Origin: Insolitispirillum peregrinum
GTDB taxonomy: Bacteria; Pseudomonadota; Alphaproteobacteria; Rhodospirillales; Rhodospirillaceae
Assembly: GCF_900156605.1 (NCBI RefSeq)
Contig: NZ_FTOA01000001.1
Location: 744,001-808,000 of the forward strand
Length of the DNA stretch: 64,000 nt
Reading direction: 5' to 3'
Translations under genes and position numbers: made by a program
Part shown: positions 1 through 8,895 of the stretch, piece after piece
Layout of the letters: each line of letters opens with the position of its first letter
Numbering within the stretch: position 1 is the stretch's first letter
The notes under the pieces: generated by a model
Databases searched by the model: none
Seen by the model: only the letters and a program-made list of their open reading frames with translations
What the model was told of the DNA's origin: nothing

Positions 1-454
1 CAGCTATCACGGGTGGCACGGTCTGCCGATGTCCTTCAGGGTGCAGTGTAACCGGTCAGGATGCAAGGGTAACTCAGGCATATCCGACGGTTGCGACACA
101 TTTGCAGATATACGTCAATGGTAATATAGTCGTATCATTGGAAACAAATACGATGCTCTGGCCAAAGGATATATTGCGGCGCACCATCCGGATGGCCACG
201 ATGAGGGCGTCAGGGCAGCATGTGCAAACATCAACACCTGCTCTAACAGGCCGACAGAGGGGTGTCACGGAAATTTCTTTGGTTTTGCAGGCCATTCCTG
301 CGAACTTGGACCCATTCATTGTAGGGGATTGTGTCCGTCGTTGCGGATATGGTTTCCTGCCAGTCTTTCCTGCCCCCTCGTGTGCCCCTGTCGTCTCAGG
401 CAGGCTCCGCACCACGCGACCCACCTCAAAGCCCAAGGACCCAAGGCTCGAGCC
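1..454. other. Gene-free leader upstream of the maoC-pta gene
   Basis: No convincing gene is visible. An open frame at 102-458 reads into the start of the next gene but shows no recognisable domain. Its residue mix is what a frame-shifted read of G+C-rich DNA gives. The A+T-richer part around 100-180 could hold the promoter of the maoC-pta/ackA pair, but no clear -35/-10 pair could be assigned. Confidence 0.4.
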
Positions 455-1876
455 ATGAAAACCATCGAGAACAAGACCTTTGACGAGCTGTCGATCGGGG
501 ACACCGCGACGATGACTCGCACCCTGACCCGTGACGACGCTGAAATGTTTGCCGTTCTGTCGTCGGATTACAATCCGACCCATCTGGACGATGAATGGGC
601 CAGCCGGTTGCTGAAGTCGCAAAAGATCAGCGGACATGGCATGTGGGGCGGCTCGCTGTTTTCTGCCTTGTTGGGCAATGAACTGCCGGGGCCGGGATCG
701 GTCTACAAGAAACAGGATCTGGTATTCCATCGCGCCATCGAGTTGGGGGATACCCTGACCCTGACCCTGACCTTGAAGGAAAAGGATGCGGCAACCCAGC
801 ATCTGGTGTTTGCCTGTGAGGCCCTGAACCAGAAGGGTGAACTGGTGATCGAAGGCACCGCCGAGGTGCTGGCGCCGACGGAAAAGGTTACTTTCGATGC
901 CAGCGCCCTGCCGGAAGTTCATCTGCGCCACCGTCACCATGTTTTCGAGAACCTGATTGCCAAGGTCAAGGAAACGCCGTCGGTGAAGGTGGCTGTCTGT
1001 CATCCGTGCGATGAAGTGTCGCTCGGCGGGGCCGTTGAGGCGGCGCGTCTTGGCATGATCGAGCCGGTTCTGGTCGGCCCGTCGGACAAGATCAAGGCGA
1101 CCGCCGAACAGTACGGTTATGACATCAGCGGCTACGAGATTGTGGATGTCGAACACAGCCACGGTGCCGCCGAGACCTCGGTTGCCCTGTGCCGCAGCGG
1201 TGTCTGTGAGGCGCTGATGAAAGGCAGCCTGCACACCGACGAGCTGATGCACGAAGTGGCCCGTCGTGACACCGGCCTGCGCACCGGTCGCCGGATCAGC
1301 CATATTTTCGTGATGGACGTCCCGACCTATCCCAAGCCGCTGTACATCACCGATGCGGCGATCAACATTTATCCGACGCTGGAAGACAAGGTGGACATTG
1401 CCCAGAACTGCATCGATCTGGTGCAGGTGATGGGGGTTGAGAAGCCGCTGGTGGCCATTCTGTCCGCCGTTGAAACGGTGTACCCGAAAATCCAGTCTAC
1501 TCTGGATGCCGCGGCGCTGTGCAAAATGGCCGACCGTGGGCAGATCACCGGGGCGATTCTCGATGGTCCGCTGGCCTTTGACAATGCCATCTCGGCCGAA
1601 GCGGCCCGCATCAAGAAGATCAGCAGCCCGGTTGCCGGGCAGGCCGACATTCTGCTGGTCCCCGATCTGGAAGCGGGCAACATGCTGGCCAAGCAGTTGT
1701 CCTATCTGGCCGAAGCCGATGCCGCCGGTATCGTTCTGGGCGCGCGGGTGCCGATCATTCTGACCAGCCGTGCGGACAGTGCCAAGGCGCGTCTGGCGTC
1801 GTGTGCGGTGGCTGCCCTCTATGCGCAGGCCCGCCGCACTGGCCAGAAAAAGCTGATGACCGGCAAGGGAGCTTGA
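455..1876 (+). CDS. Bifunctional MaoC-type enoyl-CoA hydratase / phosphate acyltransferase
   Basis: The 473-residue protein joins an N-terminal MaoC hot-dog domain (about residues 5-130) to a phosphate acetyl/butyryltransferase domain (about 175-470). This architecture is known in alphaproteobacteria as bifunctional enoyl-CoA hydratase/phosphate acetyltransferase. The hydratase Asp/His pair is visible as D38 and H43 in SSDYNPTH. The transferase half should exchange CoA for phosphate on short acyl groups, and the acetate kinase gene starting 4 bases after the stop would convert acyl phosphate to acid plus ATP. I chose the ATG at 455, preceded by AAGG, because family similarity begins at MKTIENKTF; an upstream ATG at 329 adds only low-quality sequence. 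Substrate chain length cannot be read from the sequence. Confidence 0.9.
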   Translation: MKTIENKTFDELSIGDTATMTRTLTRDDAEMFAVLSSDYNPTHLDDEWASRLLKSQKISGHGMWGGSLFSALLGNELPGPGSVYKKQDLVFHRAIELGDTLTLTLTLKEKDAATQHLVFACEALNQKGELVIEGTAEVLAPTEKVTFDASALPEVHLRHRHHVFENLIAKVKETPSVKVAVCHPCDEVSLGGAVEAARLGMIEPVLVGPSDKIKATAEQYGYDISGYEIVDVEHSHGAAETSVALCRSGVCEALMKGSLHTDELMHEVARRDTGLRTGRRISHIFVMDVPTYPKPLYITDAAINIYPTLEDKVDIAQNCIDLVQVMGVEKPLVAILSAVETVYPKIQSTLDAAALCKMADRGQITGAILDGPLAFDNAISAEAARIKKISSPVAGQADILLVPDLEAGNMLAKQLSYLAEADAAGIVLGARVPIILTSRADSAKARLASCAVAALYAQARRTGQKKLMTGKGA

Positions 1877-1880
1877 GTCC

Positions 1881-3074
1881 ATGAGTAACGGTATTCTGGT
1901 GATCAACGCCGGGTCTTCGTCATCGAAGTTCTCGGTGTATGTGATGGATGGTGGTCTGCACTTTGTCACCAAGGGGCAGGTCGAAGGTATTGGGGTTGGC
2001 ATCCAGCCCCATTTCTCGGCGGTCAACGCCGCCGGGGAAACCATTGCCGATGAGCTGTGGCCGTCCTTTGAGGTCGGCAAGCGGCATTCCAGCCTGTTGC
2101 GTCTGCTGATCGACTGGATCGAGGGCCATCTGGGCGATGCCACCCTGAAGGCCGTCGGCCATCGTGTCGTTCACGGGGGACAAAAGTTTGCCGCCCCGGC
2201 GATAGTGACGCCCGAGGTGGTGAGTGAGCTGAAGGGGCTGGTGGCCTTGGCCCCGCTGCACCAGCCGCACAACATCGGTCCGATCGAAACGCTGCACGAC
2301 ATGCATCCCGAGCTGCCGCAGGTGGCCTGCTTTGATACGGCGTTCCACACCACCAAGCGGCTGGAGGCGTCGTTGCTGGGCCTGCCGCGCAAGTATCTGG
2401 ACGCCGGTGTTCGCCGCTATGGCTTCCACGGTTTGTCCTATGAGTACATCGCCAGCAAGCTGGCCGAAGTGGCGCCGCAGGTGGCCAAGGGCCGGGTGGT
2501 GATCGCTCATCTCGGTTCAGGGGCCAGCATGTGCGGGATCAAGGATGGCCGTTCGGTAGATAGCTCGATGGGCTTTACCGCCGTTGATGGCTTGATGATG
2601 GGAACCCGCACCGGTGCGCTTGATCCGGGCGTGGTCCTGCACATGGTCCAGAGTGAAGGCATGGACGGCAAGGCATTGGAAAAGCTCCTGTACAAGGACT
2701 CTGGCCTGCTGGGGGTGTCGGGGGGGCTGTCCAACGACATGCGCGTGCTGTTGGCGTCGGATGATCCGAATGCCCGCGAAGCGGTTGACCTGTTCGTCTA
2801 TCGCATCGTCAAGGAAATCGGAGCCTTGGCCTGCGCGCTGGGCGGGATTGATGCGCTGGTGTTCACCGCCGGAATTGGCGAGCACTCCGCTGAAGTTCGC
2901 AAGCGGGTGATCGAACAGGTCAAATGGTTGGGCATCACCCTTGATCCGGTGGCCAACCAGAACAATGCCTTGTGTGTCAGTACGTCTGACAGCTCGGTGA
3001 GTGCGTGGGCCATTCCGACAGACGAAGAACTGATGATCGCCCGCCACACCCAGCGGCTGGTGTTCGGGGTGTAA
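1881..3074 (+). CDS. ackA: Acetate kinase
   Basis: The 397-residue protein has the normal length of acetate/propionate kinases of the ASKHA fold. It carries the N-terminal phosphate-binding signature NAGSSSSK (about residues 9-16), the middle HLGSGASMCGI segment and the C-terminal FTAGIGEHS signature. It interconverts acetyl phosphate plus ADP and acetate plus ATP in the cytoplasm. It lies 4 bases behind the maoC-pta gene, so the two are almost certainly one transcript forming an acyl-CoA to acid pathway. A degenerate copy of the window's hairpin repeat starts directly after its stop codon. A propionate or butyrate preference is possible given the MaoC partner, but that is inference. Confidence 0.96.
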   Translation: MSNGILVINAGSSSSKFSVYVMDGGLHFVTKGQVEGIGVGIQPHFSAVNAAGETIADELWPSFEVGKRHSSLLRLLIDWIEGHLGDATLKAVGHRVVHGGQKFAAPAIVTPEVVSELKGLVALAPLHQPHNIGPIETLHDMHPELPQVACFDTAFHTTKRLEASLLGLPRKYLDAGVRRYGFHGLSYEYIASKLAEVAPQVAKGRVVIAHLGSGASMCGIKDGRSVDSSMGFTAVDGLMMGTRTGALDPGVVLHMVQSEGMDGKALEKLLYKDSGLLGVSGGLSNDMRVLLASDDPNAREAVDLFVYRIVKEIGALACALGGIDALVFTAGIGEHSAEVRKRVIEQVKWLGITLDPVANQNNALCVSTSDSSVSAWAIPTDEELMIARHTQRLVFGV

Positions 3075-3076
3075 AT

Positions 3077-3230
3077 CTGCTGTCACGGGACAGGAGACGA
3101 CAGCAACAAGATGTGGACTGCATGCTCCATGCCTCGCCGGGGCATTGGCCCCAAGTGAACGTTCGGGGCCGGAGGCCCCGGGCGGGTGCGGACGGCAGTC
3201 CACCACCCTCCTTCAACTGTCGTGACTGGG
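3077..3230 (+). repeat. Hairpin-rich intergenic repeat, copy 1 (degenerate)
   Basis: This copy fills the ackA to RDD-gene gap. It keeps the left end (TCACGGGACAGGAGACGACAG), a GGGGC..GCCCC-type arm, a GGGGCC-GGA-GGCCCC hairpin, a GGAC-GGCA-GTCC hairpin and the right end CAACTGTCGTGACTG. The module order matches the full copies near 39.2, 46.5 and 60.8 kb, but sequence identity is lower. Confidence 0.7.
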
Positions 3231-3236
3231 AAAGGC

Positions 3237-3719
3237 TTACCTCAGAGCATCGCTGTTGATGACCAGCGTCCCTGAGAAAATGTCATGCAAGGCCCGCCGA
3301 CGGCTGTTGAACAGGGTGAATGCCAACAGCAGCGGGAAGGTGAGGGTTAGATAAAACAGGGCAACCATCAGGACCGCATGGAAAAAGCTCAAAGGGGAGC
3401 CTTCCAGTGTGCAGACCTCGATCCCCATCAAGCGCATGCCGATGGTCTGCCCTCGTGGGCCGATGATCAGCAGTGTGTGATAGGCGAGGGGGACCAGCGG
3501 AGCCAGCGGCCACAGGAACCAGCCAGCAAGGCCCAGAGTCATAAAGGACAGGGTGCTGATGCCCAGCCATAGCAGGCCACCAATCATCGCCAGAATGATC
3601 AGGTCGATCCCGTAAGCGAAACAGCGTTTTAAAGTGATGCCGTCATACAGGAACGGTGCCGCCATGGCGTCGGGCAAGGGGCGCCCACCATAGGATGAGT
3701 GAGACGAAGAAGGGGCCAT
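3237..3719 (-). CDS. RDD family membrane protein
   Basis: The 160-residue protein has three hydrophobic segments (about residues 37-57, 62-86 and 113-135). It shows the RDD hallmarks: an Arg and an Asp flanking the start of the first segment (KRCFAYGID), the GQTIGMRLMGIEV loop, and the closing RRALHD motif. RDD proteins are small inner-membrane proteins; some family members have been linked to ion transport, but no function can be assigned here. The ATG at 3719 has a GAGG ribosome site 7 bases upstream. The gene is alone on its strand, between the repeat copy behind ackA and the motB terminator-like hairpin. Confidence 0.8.
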   Translation of the reverse strand: MAPSSSHSSYGGRPLPDAMAAPFLYDGITLKRCFAYGIDLIILAMIGGLLWLGISTLSFMTLGLAGWFLWPLAPLVPLAYHTLLIIGPRGQTIGMRLMGIEVCTLEGSPLSFFHAVLMVALFYLTLTFPLLLAFTLFNSRRRALHDIFSGTLVINSDALR

Positions 3720-3837
3720 CAGGACCTCGGGTAGAAGTATGGGGTAAAAAGAGCTGGGTCCATTTGATGTGGGGGCGGTAATCCGCGCCGCAAGTGGTGC
3801 TTTTTCATGCTTGTTTTCCGGTCAGGCTGAATGCAAT

Positions 3838-3867
3838 CGGGGCCCCTGAAGTGTCTCAGGGGCCCCG
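3838..3867 (-). terminator. Strong hairpin after motB
   Basis: CGGGGCCCCTGA pairs perfectly with TCAGGGGCCCCG (12 bp, 6-base loop) about 15 bases beyond the motB stop. There is no T-run on the minus strand, so it may be a 3'-end stabiliser rather than an intrinsic terminator. Confidence 0.6.
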
Positions 3868-3882
3868 ACGGTCTGGAAAAGT

Positions 3883-4857
3883 TTACTGCCCGGTAATCAC
3901 GCTGGGGATCGGCGGAGCCTCCAGTGGTTTGGGGGCCTTGCCGTCATGGTTGTCTTCACGCAGCAGGATGATGGAAATGCGGCGGTTCTGCGAGCTGTCC
4001 GGCTTGTTGGGCAGGAGGGGATCTGCTCCGGCCAACCCTGAAACACGGGCGATGCGGTCATCTTCGATACCGGCCTGTAACAGCACGCGCCGGCTCGCCA
4101 GGGCCCGGTCGGCCGACAGTTCCCAATTGCCATACCCGGAAGGGTCGGTGAATCCGGCGCTGTCAGTGTGGCCCGAGATGGCGACCTTTTGCGGCAACTG
4201 CTGAATGACGCGACCGACCAGTTGCAGCATCTTGCGGGTATGCTCGTACATGCCGCTGGACCCCGGCGGGAACATCGGCAGGCCATCCTGATCGACAATC
4301 TGAATACGCAGCCCTTCCGGGGTATTATCCACCATCAGGCTGTTCTTCATCTTTTTCATTTCAGGCATGGAGCCAATGGCTTCCAGCAGTTGTTTCTGCG
4401 TTTCCTGAAACTGCTTGTCTTCGGCGGCCTGACCAGCAGAGGGCTTCACGCCATCGCTGTCACTCTCGCCCGCGCCATCTTCGTTCTTGTCCGATTGCCC
4501 TTGCTGGGGATCGGTGAAATCCTGGCCGCCTGACCCGATGGTTGACGGCGGCAGGTTGATGGAGACGGTCGGCTGTCCGGCGTTGGACTGGCTGGCACCT
4601 TCCCCGATGACCTGCCCGCCCAGCATGCCGCCTGCACCACTGGGCGTCTGGGACACGGCAGTCGGGGCGAAGTAGTTGGAGATCCCCTTCAGCTGTTCTT
4701 CGGTGACCGAGTTCAACAGCCACAGCAGCAGGAAGAACGCCATCATCGCGGTCACGAAGTCAGCATAGGCCACCTTCCACGCACCACCATGGGCGGCGGC
4801 ACCGCCCTTTTTGATGCGCTTGATGATAATCGGGGACTTGCCGTCTTCTTCTGCCAT
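3883..4857 (-). CDS. motB: Flagellar motor stator protein MotB
   Basis: The 324-residue protein has one N-terminal membrane helix (about residues 32-50) containing the proton-carrying Asp (D33 in YADFVTAMMAFFLLLW). A plug/linker region rich in Gly, Gln and Asp follows, then a C-terminal OmpA-like peptidoglycan-binding domain (about 170-305) with SGHTDSAGF and NRRISI. With MotA it forms the stator that couples ion flow to flagellar rotation, anchored to the cell wall. The gene follows motA on the minus strand after 94 bases that hold a hairpin. The D33 context fits an H+-type motor, although ion choice is not decided by sequence alone. Confidence 0.96.
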   Translation of the reverse strand: MAEEDGKSPIIIKRIKKGGAAAHGGAWKVAYADFVTAMMAFFLLLWLLNSVTEEQLKGISNYFAPTAVSQTPSGAGGMLGGQVIGEGASQSNAGQPTVSINLPPSTIGSGGQDFTDPQQGQSDKNEDGAGESDSDGVKPSAGQAAEDKQFQETQKQLLEAIGSMPEMKKMKNSLMVDNTPEGLRIQIVDQDGLPMFPPGSSGMYEHTRKMLQLVGRVIQQLPQKVAISGHTDSAGFTDPSGYGNWELSADRALASRRVLLQAGIEDDRIARVSGLAGADPLLPNKPDSSQNRRISIILLREDNHDGKAPKPLEAPPIPSVITGQ

Positions 4858-4915
4858 CGTCCGGAGGATCCTTGCAGTCCTGAGCCATCATGCCCAGCAG
4901 GGAAAGAGGAGGAGG

Positions 4916-4941
4916 GCTCCGGGGCGAAATAACCCCGGAGC
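4916..4941 (-). promoter_or_regulatory. Hairpin between motA and motB
   Basis: GCTCCGGGG pairs with CCCCGGAGC around an 8-base A-rich loop, 11 bases after the motA stop and about 60 bases before the motB start. No T-run follows on the minus strand, so partial termination or mRNA protection that sets the MotA:MotB ratio is more likely than full termination. Confidence 0.5.
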
Positions 4942-4951
4942 GACTGTCACA

Positions 4952-5812
4952 TCAATCACTGGTAAGGTTGGTGATTGTTTCTTCCACTTCCGCAAACGAA
5001 GGGCGGACGTGACCGGGCAGGATTTTGCGGGCAAATTCGATCGAAACCTGCGGTGCGTAGCCCTGCATGTGGGCAAGGAGCGCGGCCTTGATGCAGTTCA
5101 GATACTCGGTTTCCGACGCAAAGGCTGCCTCCATCGCGCGGGCAAACGGAGCAAAGAAGCCGTAAGACAGCAGCACGCCCATGAATGTCCCCACCAGGGC
5201 GGCACCGATCAGATGCCCCAGCACTTCCGGCGGCTCGGTGATCGACCCCATGGTGTGAATAACGCCGAGCACCGCGGCCACGATCCCCAGCGCGGGCATG
5301 CCGTCAGCCATGTTGTTGACGGCGTGGGCAACCTCATGGTGTTCGCGATGGTGGGCATCGATTTCCTCGGCGATGATCGTTTCGACTTCGTGGGCATTGT
5401 TGGTGCCCAGAGTCAAAAGGCGCAGATAATCGCACAGAAACACCAGCGTGTGGTGATCACTGGAAAAGCCGGGGAACTTCTGGAACAGCGGGCTTTCCTC
5501 TGGCCGTTCCACATGGCTTTCCAGCGCCAGATCGCCCTTGGTTTTGGCCAGGCGGAACACCGAGTACAGCATGCTCAGCAGTTCCATATAGCTGGCTTTG
5601 CTGTGCCGCGGACCTTTCATCATCGGGCCGAGGGCCTTGATGGTGCCACTGAGAACGGCCTTTGGACTGCCGATCACAAATGACCCGAAGGCCGCACCAA
5701 AAATGATGATGAATTCGAAGGGCTGCCAAAGGACGCCCAGATGGCCGCCGTTACCGGCGTAGCCGCCGATCACGCTGCCCAGAACAATGATTGTGCCAAT
5801 GATGACTAGCAT
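4952..5812 (-). CDS. motA: Flagellar motor stator protein MotA
   Basis: The 286-residue protein is the usual length for the long MotA type. It has N-terminal helices (about residues 1-20 and 32-52), a cytoplasmic charged loop that would contact FliG (about 70-165, with many Arg/Glu in the SHVERPEESP region), and two helices near 170-220 (MPALGIVAAVLGVIHTMGSI and a following VGTFMGVLLSYGF segment). It forms the ion channel of the flagellar stator with MotB. It is the first gene of the motA-motB pair. The gap up to the flavin reductase gene (5813-6065) is A+T-richer and must hold divergent promoters. Confidence 0.96.
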   Translation of the reverse strand: MLVIIGTIIVLGSVIGGYAGNGGHLGVLWQPFEFIIIFGAAFGSFVIGSPKAVLSGTIKALGPMMKGPRHSKASYMELLSMLYSVFRLAKTKGDLALESHVERPEESPLFQKFPGFSSDHHTLVFLCDYLRLLTLGTNNAHEVETIIAEEIDAHHREHHEVAHAVNNMADGMPALGIVAAVLGVIHTMGSITEPPEVLGHLIGAALVGTFMGVLLSYGFFAPFARAMEAAFASETEYLNCIKAALLAHMQGYAPQVSIEFARKILPGHVRPSFAEVEETITNLTSD

Positions 5813-6065
5813 GAAGCCTTCCGTCGCCCCGTGAGACCGTGGTGATCATAACGGCCAATACCCTAATGAGGTTTTAATCAACGGTTACTGAAACTTCAAC
5901 GAAAACCGATGCGCAGTGCAAAACTTCCTTCGCAATCGCTAAAAAAGACGCTGAAACACCTTGGATTGTAGAGCCTTTGGCAAATCTGTCGTTGGCTCGC
6001 CAGACCTTTCATGCTAATTCGGAATAAGGTCAGGAAGCGCGGCCATGAAATCAGGTGGAAGAATA

Positions 6066-6548
6066 ATGGAACTGGATGAGCGTTCATTTCGTAAGGCATT
6101 GGGTTCGTTTGCCTCTGGCGTGACGGTGGTTACGGCAACCGACGCCGATGGCGCGCCGGTGGGGGTCACGGTCAGCGCCTTTTCGTCCCTGTCGCTGACA
6201 CCGCCCCTGATCCTGTTCTGCCTTGACCGCCGCAACAAGGCGCTGGATGCCTATAGCAAAGGCCATTTTGTGGTCAATATCCTGCGCGAAGATCAGCGTC
6301 AGGCATCAATCCAGTTCGCCAGCAAGGTTGACGACAAGTGGAAGGGCATTGCCTATACCACCAACGAGCACGGCGTGCGGATGATTGAGAACAGCCTGGC
6401 CCAGATGGAATGCTCGGTGCATGAAGTGCTGGACGGCGGTGACCACCTGATCATCATCGGTAAGGTCGAAAAGATTGAATGCCAGACCGGTGGGCAGCCG
6501 CTGCTGTATTTCCGTGGGGCCTATGCCGATCTGGGCGAAGGCGTCTGA
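6066..6548 (+). CDS. Flavin reductase family protein (FMN-binding split barrel)
   Basis: The 160-residue protein has the single-domain flavin reductase fold. Visible features are FRKALGSFASGVTVVTA at the start, VTVSAFSSLSLTPPLILFCLD (the flavin phosphate-binding stretch, about residues 39-59) and the FVVNILREDQ segment. Members reduce FMN or FAD with NAD(P)H, often supplying flavin to a two-component monooxygenase. No monooxygenase gene lies nearby, so the partner is unknown. I prefer the ATG at 6066 (GGTGGAAG upstream, family-like N terminus); an in-frame ATG at 6045 with AGGAAG upstream is the alternative. A bidirectional terminator separates it from the convergent aldehyde dehydrogenase gene. 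Confidence 0.88.
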   Translation: MELDERSFRKALGSFASGVTVVTATDADGAPVGVTVSAFSSLSLTPPLILFCLDRRNKALDAYSKGHFVVNILREDQRQASIQFASKVDDKWKGIAYTTNEHGVRMIENSLAQMECSVHEVLDGGDHLIIIGKVEKIECQTGGQPLLYFRGAYADLGEGV

Positions 6549-6577
6549 AGCGGTTTGCATCGCCGTTGTGCAGCATG

Positions 6578-6614
6578 AAAAAAGCCAGCCCTGATATTGG
6601 GCTGGCTTTTTTTT
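6578..6614. terminator. Bidirectional intrinsic terminator
   Basis: AAAGCCAGCCC and GGGCTGGCTTT form a perfect stem around TGATATT, with A-runs on the left and T-runs on the right. It can therefore end both the flavin reductase transcript and the convergent aldehyde dehydrogenase transcript. Confidence 0.92.
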
Positions 6615-6633
6615 GTCATGCCGAACGCGGTTT

Positions 6634-8118
6634 TTACCCCATGTTGACGATGATCGTCTTTTTGTGGGTGAAGTGTTCAAGCATCGATTCCAGCGTGGCT
6701 TCCTTGCCAAGGCCCGACAGCTTGGTGCCGCCATAGGACAGGTTGGGCTGGACCACCAGGTTCTGGTTGACCTGCACAAAGCCCGCCTCCAGCCGGTGGG
6801 CAGCATCAAGCGCCGTTTTCAGGTCACGGGTCCAGATGGTTGCCGCCAGCCCGTATTCGGAATTGTTTGCCTCGGCCAGCACCGCTTCGTAATCGGTGAA
6901 GCGGAACACGCAGCAGACCGGGCCAAAGATTTCTTCGCGGGCCGGGGCGGCATCGGCAGGCAGGTCGGTGAAGATCACCGGCTGAATGAACAGCCCATCC
7001 TTCAGGGAAGGATCCTCAGGCAGCTGCGAGCAAACATGCGCGGTGCCATGCTTTTTGCCTTCGGAAATATAATGCTGCACCCGTGCGAACTGGTCGGGGG
7101 AAATGATGGTGCCGATGTCGGTGGCTTCGTCCAGTGGGTCACCCATCTTCATCGCATCGACGTTGGCCTTCAGGCGGCGGACGAATTCATCGTGCAGGCT
7201 GTCGTGAACGTAAATCCGCGAGCTGGCGGTGCAGCTTTGCCCCTGACGGGTAAAGCGCATCCCCGCCGTTGCTCCGGCGATGGCCTTTTCCAGATCGGCA
7301 TCGCCCATAATGATCATCGGGCTTTTGCCGCCCAGCTCCAGCGTGACCGGGATCAACTTGTCGGCGGCCATGCGCGAGACGATCTTGCCGGTTTCGACCG
7401 AGCCGGTGAAGGTCACCTTGCCGACCTTGGGATGCGACACCAGCGGAGCGCCGCATTCCGGCCCAAAGCCGGAGAGAATGTTGAACAGGCCGGCGGGCAG
7501 CACCTCGTTCATGATCTGGCAGACGCGCAGAACGGTCAGTGGCGCTTCTTCGGCGGATTTCACCACCACCGCGTTGCCTGCGACCAGTGCCGGGGCAACC
7601 TTCAGCGCCATCAGCAGCAGCGGTACGTTCCACGGAATGATCGCCCCCACCACGCCGATCGGCTCGCGCACGGTGACGGTCAGCATCGAGGGGTTAAAGG
7701 GGACGCTTTCCCCCTTCAGTTCTGATGCCAGCCCACCAAAGAACACAAAGGCATCGGCCAGAACGCTGGCTTCGATCCGGCTTTCAGTGCGCAGGGCCTT
7801 GCCGGTTTCCAGCGCAATCAGGCGGCCAAGTTCATCCACATGGTCCATCAGGCGGCGACCACATTCGACCACCAGCTTGCCGCGTTCGCGGGCAGGCATG
7901 GCTTTCCAGGCCTTTTGCGCCTTGGCGGCTGCCGTGACAGCGGCGTCAACATCGCGGGCGTCGCCCTCGGCGGCGGTCCCGATCACGGCCCCTGTCGCCG
8001 GGTTGATCACGTCAAACGACGTGCCGGAGGCAGCCGGAACCAGAGCGCCGTTGATCAGGTGCAATCCTGACAGCGAGCGGGCGAGGGCGAACGGATCGGT
8101 ATTCGGGGTGATGGTCAT
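6634..8118 (-). CDS. NAD(P)-dependent aldehyde dehydrogenase
   Basis: The 494-residue protein has the full aldehyde dehydrogenase superfamily length. The general base is E261 in TLELGGKSP and the nucleophile is C296 in RQGQSCTASS; the cofactor-binding FTGSVETGK (about residues 237-245) is also visible. It oxidises an aldehyde to the acid. It shares a strand with the GntR/FCD regulator that starts 105 bases upstream of it, which suggests it is the regulated catabolic gene. The presence of the conserved Glu argues against methylmalonate-semialdehyde dehydrogenase (MmsA), which lacks it, so it probably does not complete the valine pathway further along. The CGGAG site 7 bases before the ATG supports the start. 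Confidence 0.92.
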   Translation of the reverse strand: MTITPNTDPFALARSLSGLHLINGALVPAASGTSFDVINPATGAVIGTAAEGDARDVDAAVTAAAKAQKAWKAMPARERGKLVVECGRRLMDHVDELGRLIALETGKALRTESRIEASVLADAFVFFGGLASELKGESVPFNPSMLTVTVREPIGVVGAIIPWNVPLLLMALKVAPALVAGNAVVVKSAEEAPLTVLRVCQIMNEVLPAGLFNILSGFGPECGAPLVSHPKVGKVTFTGSVETGKIVSRMAADKLIPVTLELGGKSPMIIMGDADLEKAIAGATAGMRFTRQGQSCTASSRIYVHDSLHDEFVRRLKANVDAMKMGDPLDEATDIGTIISPDQFARVQHYISEGKKHGTAHVCSQLPEDPSLKDGLFIQPVIFTDLPADAAPAREEIFGPVCCVFRFTDYEAVLAEANNSEYGLAATIWTRDLKTALDAAHRLEAGFVQVNQNLVVQPNLSYGGTKLSGLGKEATLESMLEHFTHKKTIIVNMG

Positions 8119-8223
8119 GAATGAACTCCGGCGGTTGTTTTCAGTCCTGGACGTTGGACCTGTTTGTTGTCTGTCATGATCGTGCCGGTGTTCCCGAGCT
8201 GCTGGCGGGCGTGGAATGCCCGC

Positions 8224-8895
8224 TCAGGAGGTCAGGTACCCGGTTGGCAGGGTTGACAGGAAGTCGGCAAAGACATCCCCCTGCACGTTGACATGGCGAT
8301 TCATCGCCTTTCCGGCAGCTTCGGGATCCACGGCGAGGATCGCTTCGACCACCTTTTTGTGCTCGGCAAGAGATTCGTGGATACGGCCCGGACGGTTGAG
8401 CTGGTGACGGCGATAGGGGGCTGTCCGGTTGTGCAGGCTGCGGGTCATCTCCTCCAGCACATGGTTATGGCTGCCGTTGTAAATGGCATCATGAAACTGG
8501 CGGTTGTTGGTGTAATAGGCGTCAAGGTCGACCTGTTCGGCAAACTGGTCGGCTTCGGCGATAATGGTCTGCAAGGCATGGCGTTCGGCTTCGGTCATCC
8601 GGCGGGCGGCCAGACGGGCGCACATCCCCTCCAGCTCCGCCATGATCTCGAACATTTCGATCAACCGGGGCAGGGTGATCACTGCCACTACCGCTCCTTG
8701 CCGGGGGCGGACTTCGATCAGGTGAGAGGCAGACAACTGGCGCAAGGCCTCGCGCACCGGGGTGCGGGAGACGTTGAACCGCTGCGCCAGTGACTGTTCG
8801 TCCAGCCGGTCGCCGGGTTTCAGGCGACCGGTGAAAATTTCTTCTTCCAGCGTGCGGCGCAGTTGGTCGGCACGGGTTGGGTTGTGTTTTGACAT
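8224..8895 (-). CDS. GntR family transcriptional regulator (FCD type)
   Basis: The 223-residue protein has an N-terminal GntR winged helix (about residues 7-75, with LAQRFNVSRTPVREALRQL as recognition region) and a C-terminal all-helical FCD ligand-binding domain (about 82-210). The FCD domain has His residues at the usual metal or ligand positions (FHDAIYNGSHN, HKKVVEAI). Members are usually repressors released by an organic acid. It is divergent from the alpha/beta hydrolase gene and upstream of the aldehyde dehydrogenase on the same strand; the intervening gap contains two palindromic candidate operators. The inducer is unknown; an aldehyde or carboxylate of the ALDH pathway is a guess. 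Confidence 0.92.
   Translation of the reverse strand: MSKHNPTRADQLRRTLEEEIFTGRLKPGDRLDEQSLAQRFNVSRTPVREALRQLSASHLIEVRPRQGAVVAVITLPRLIEMFEIMAELEGMCARLAARRMTEAERHALQTIIAEADQFAEQVDLDAYYTNNRQFHDAIYNGSHNHVLEEMTRSLHNRTAPYRRHQLNRPGRIHESLAEHKKVVEAILAVDPEAAGKAMNRHVNVQGDVFADFLSTLPTGYLTS

Noticed and set aside
102-458. Open frame of 118 codons before the maoC-pta gene
   Set aside because: No recognisable domain, overlaps the true start of the next gene, and has a composition typical of a wrong frame in G+C-rich DNA.
74-2143. Very long minus-strand open frame opposite the maoC-pta and ackA genes
   Set aside because: It is antisense to two well-conserved enzymes, His/Gln/Arg-rich without domains, and typical of codon-bias shadows.
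4811-5683. Plus-strand open frame opposite motA
   Set aside because: Antisense to a clear MotA; the protein is His/Gln/Arg-rich and has no family features.
6634-8118. Aldehyde dehydrogenase as MmsA completing valine degradation
   Set aside because: It has the canonical Glu/Cys pair (E261, C296), whereas MmsA lacks the Glu, and it is grouped with the GntR gene, not with mmsB.
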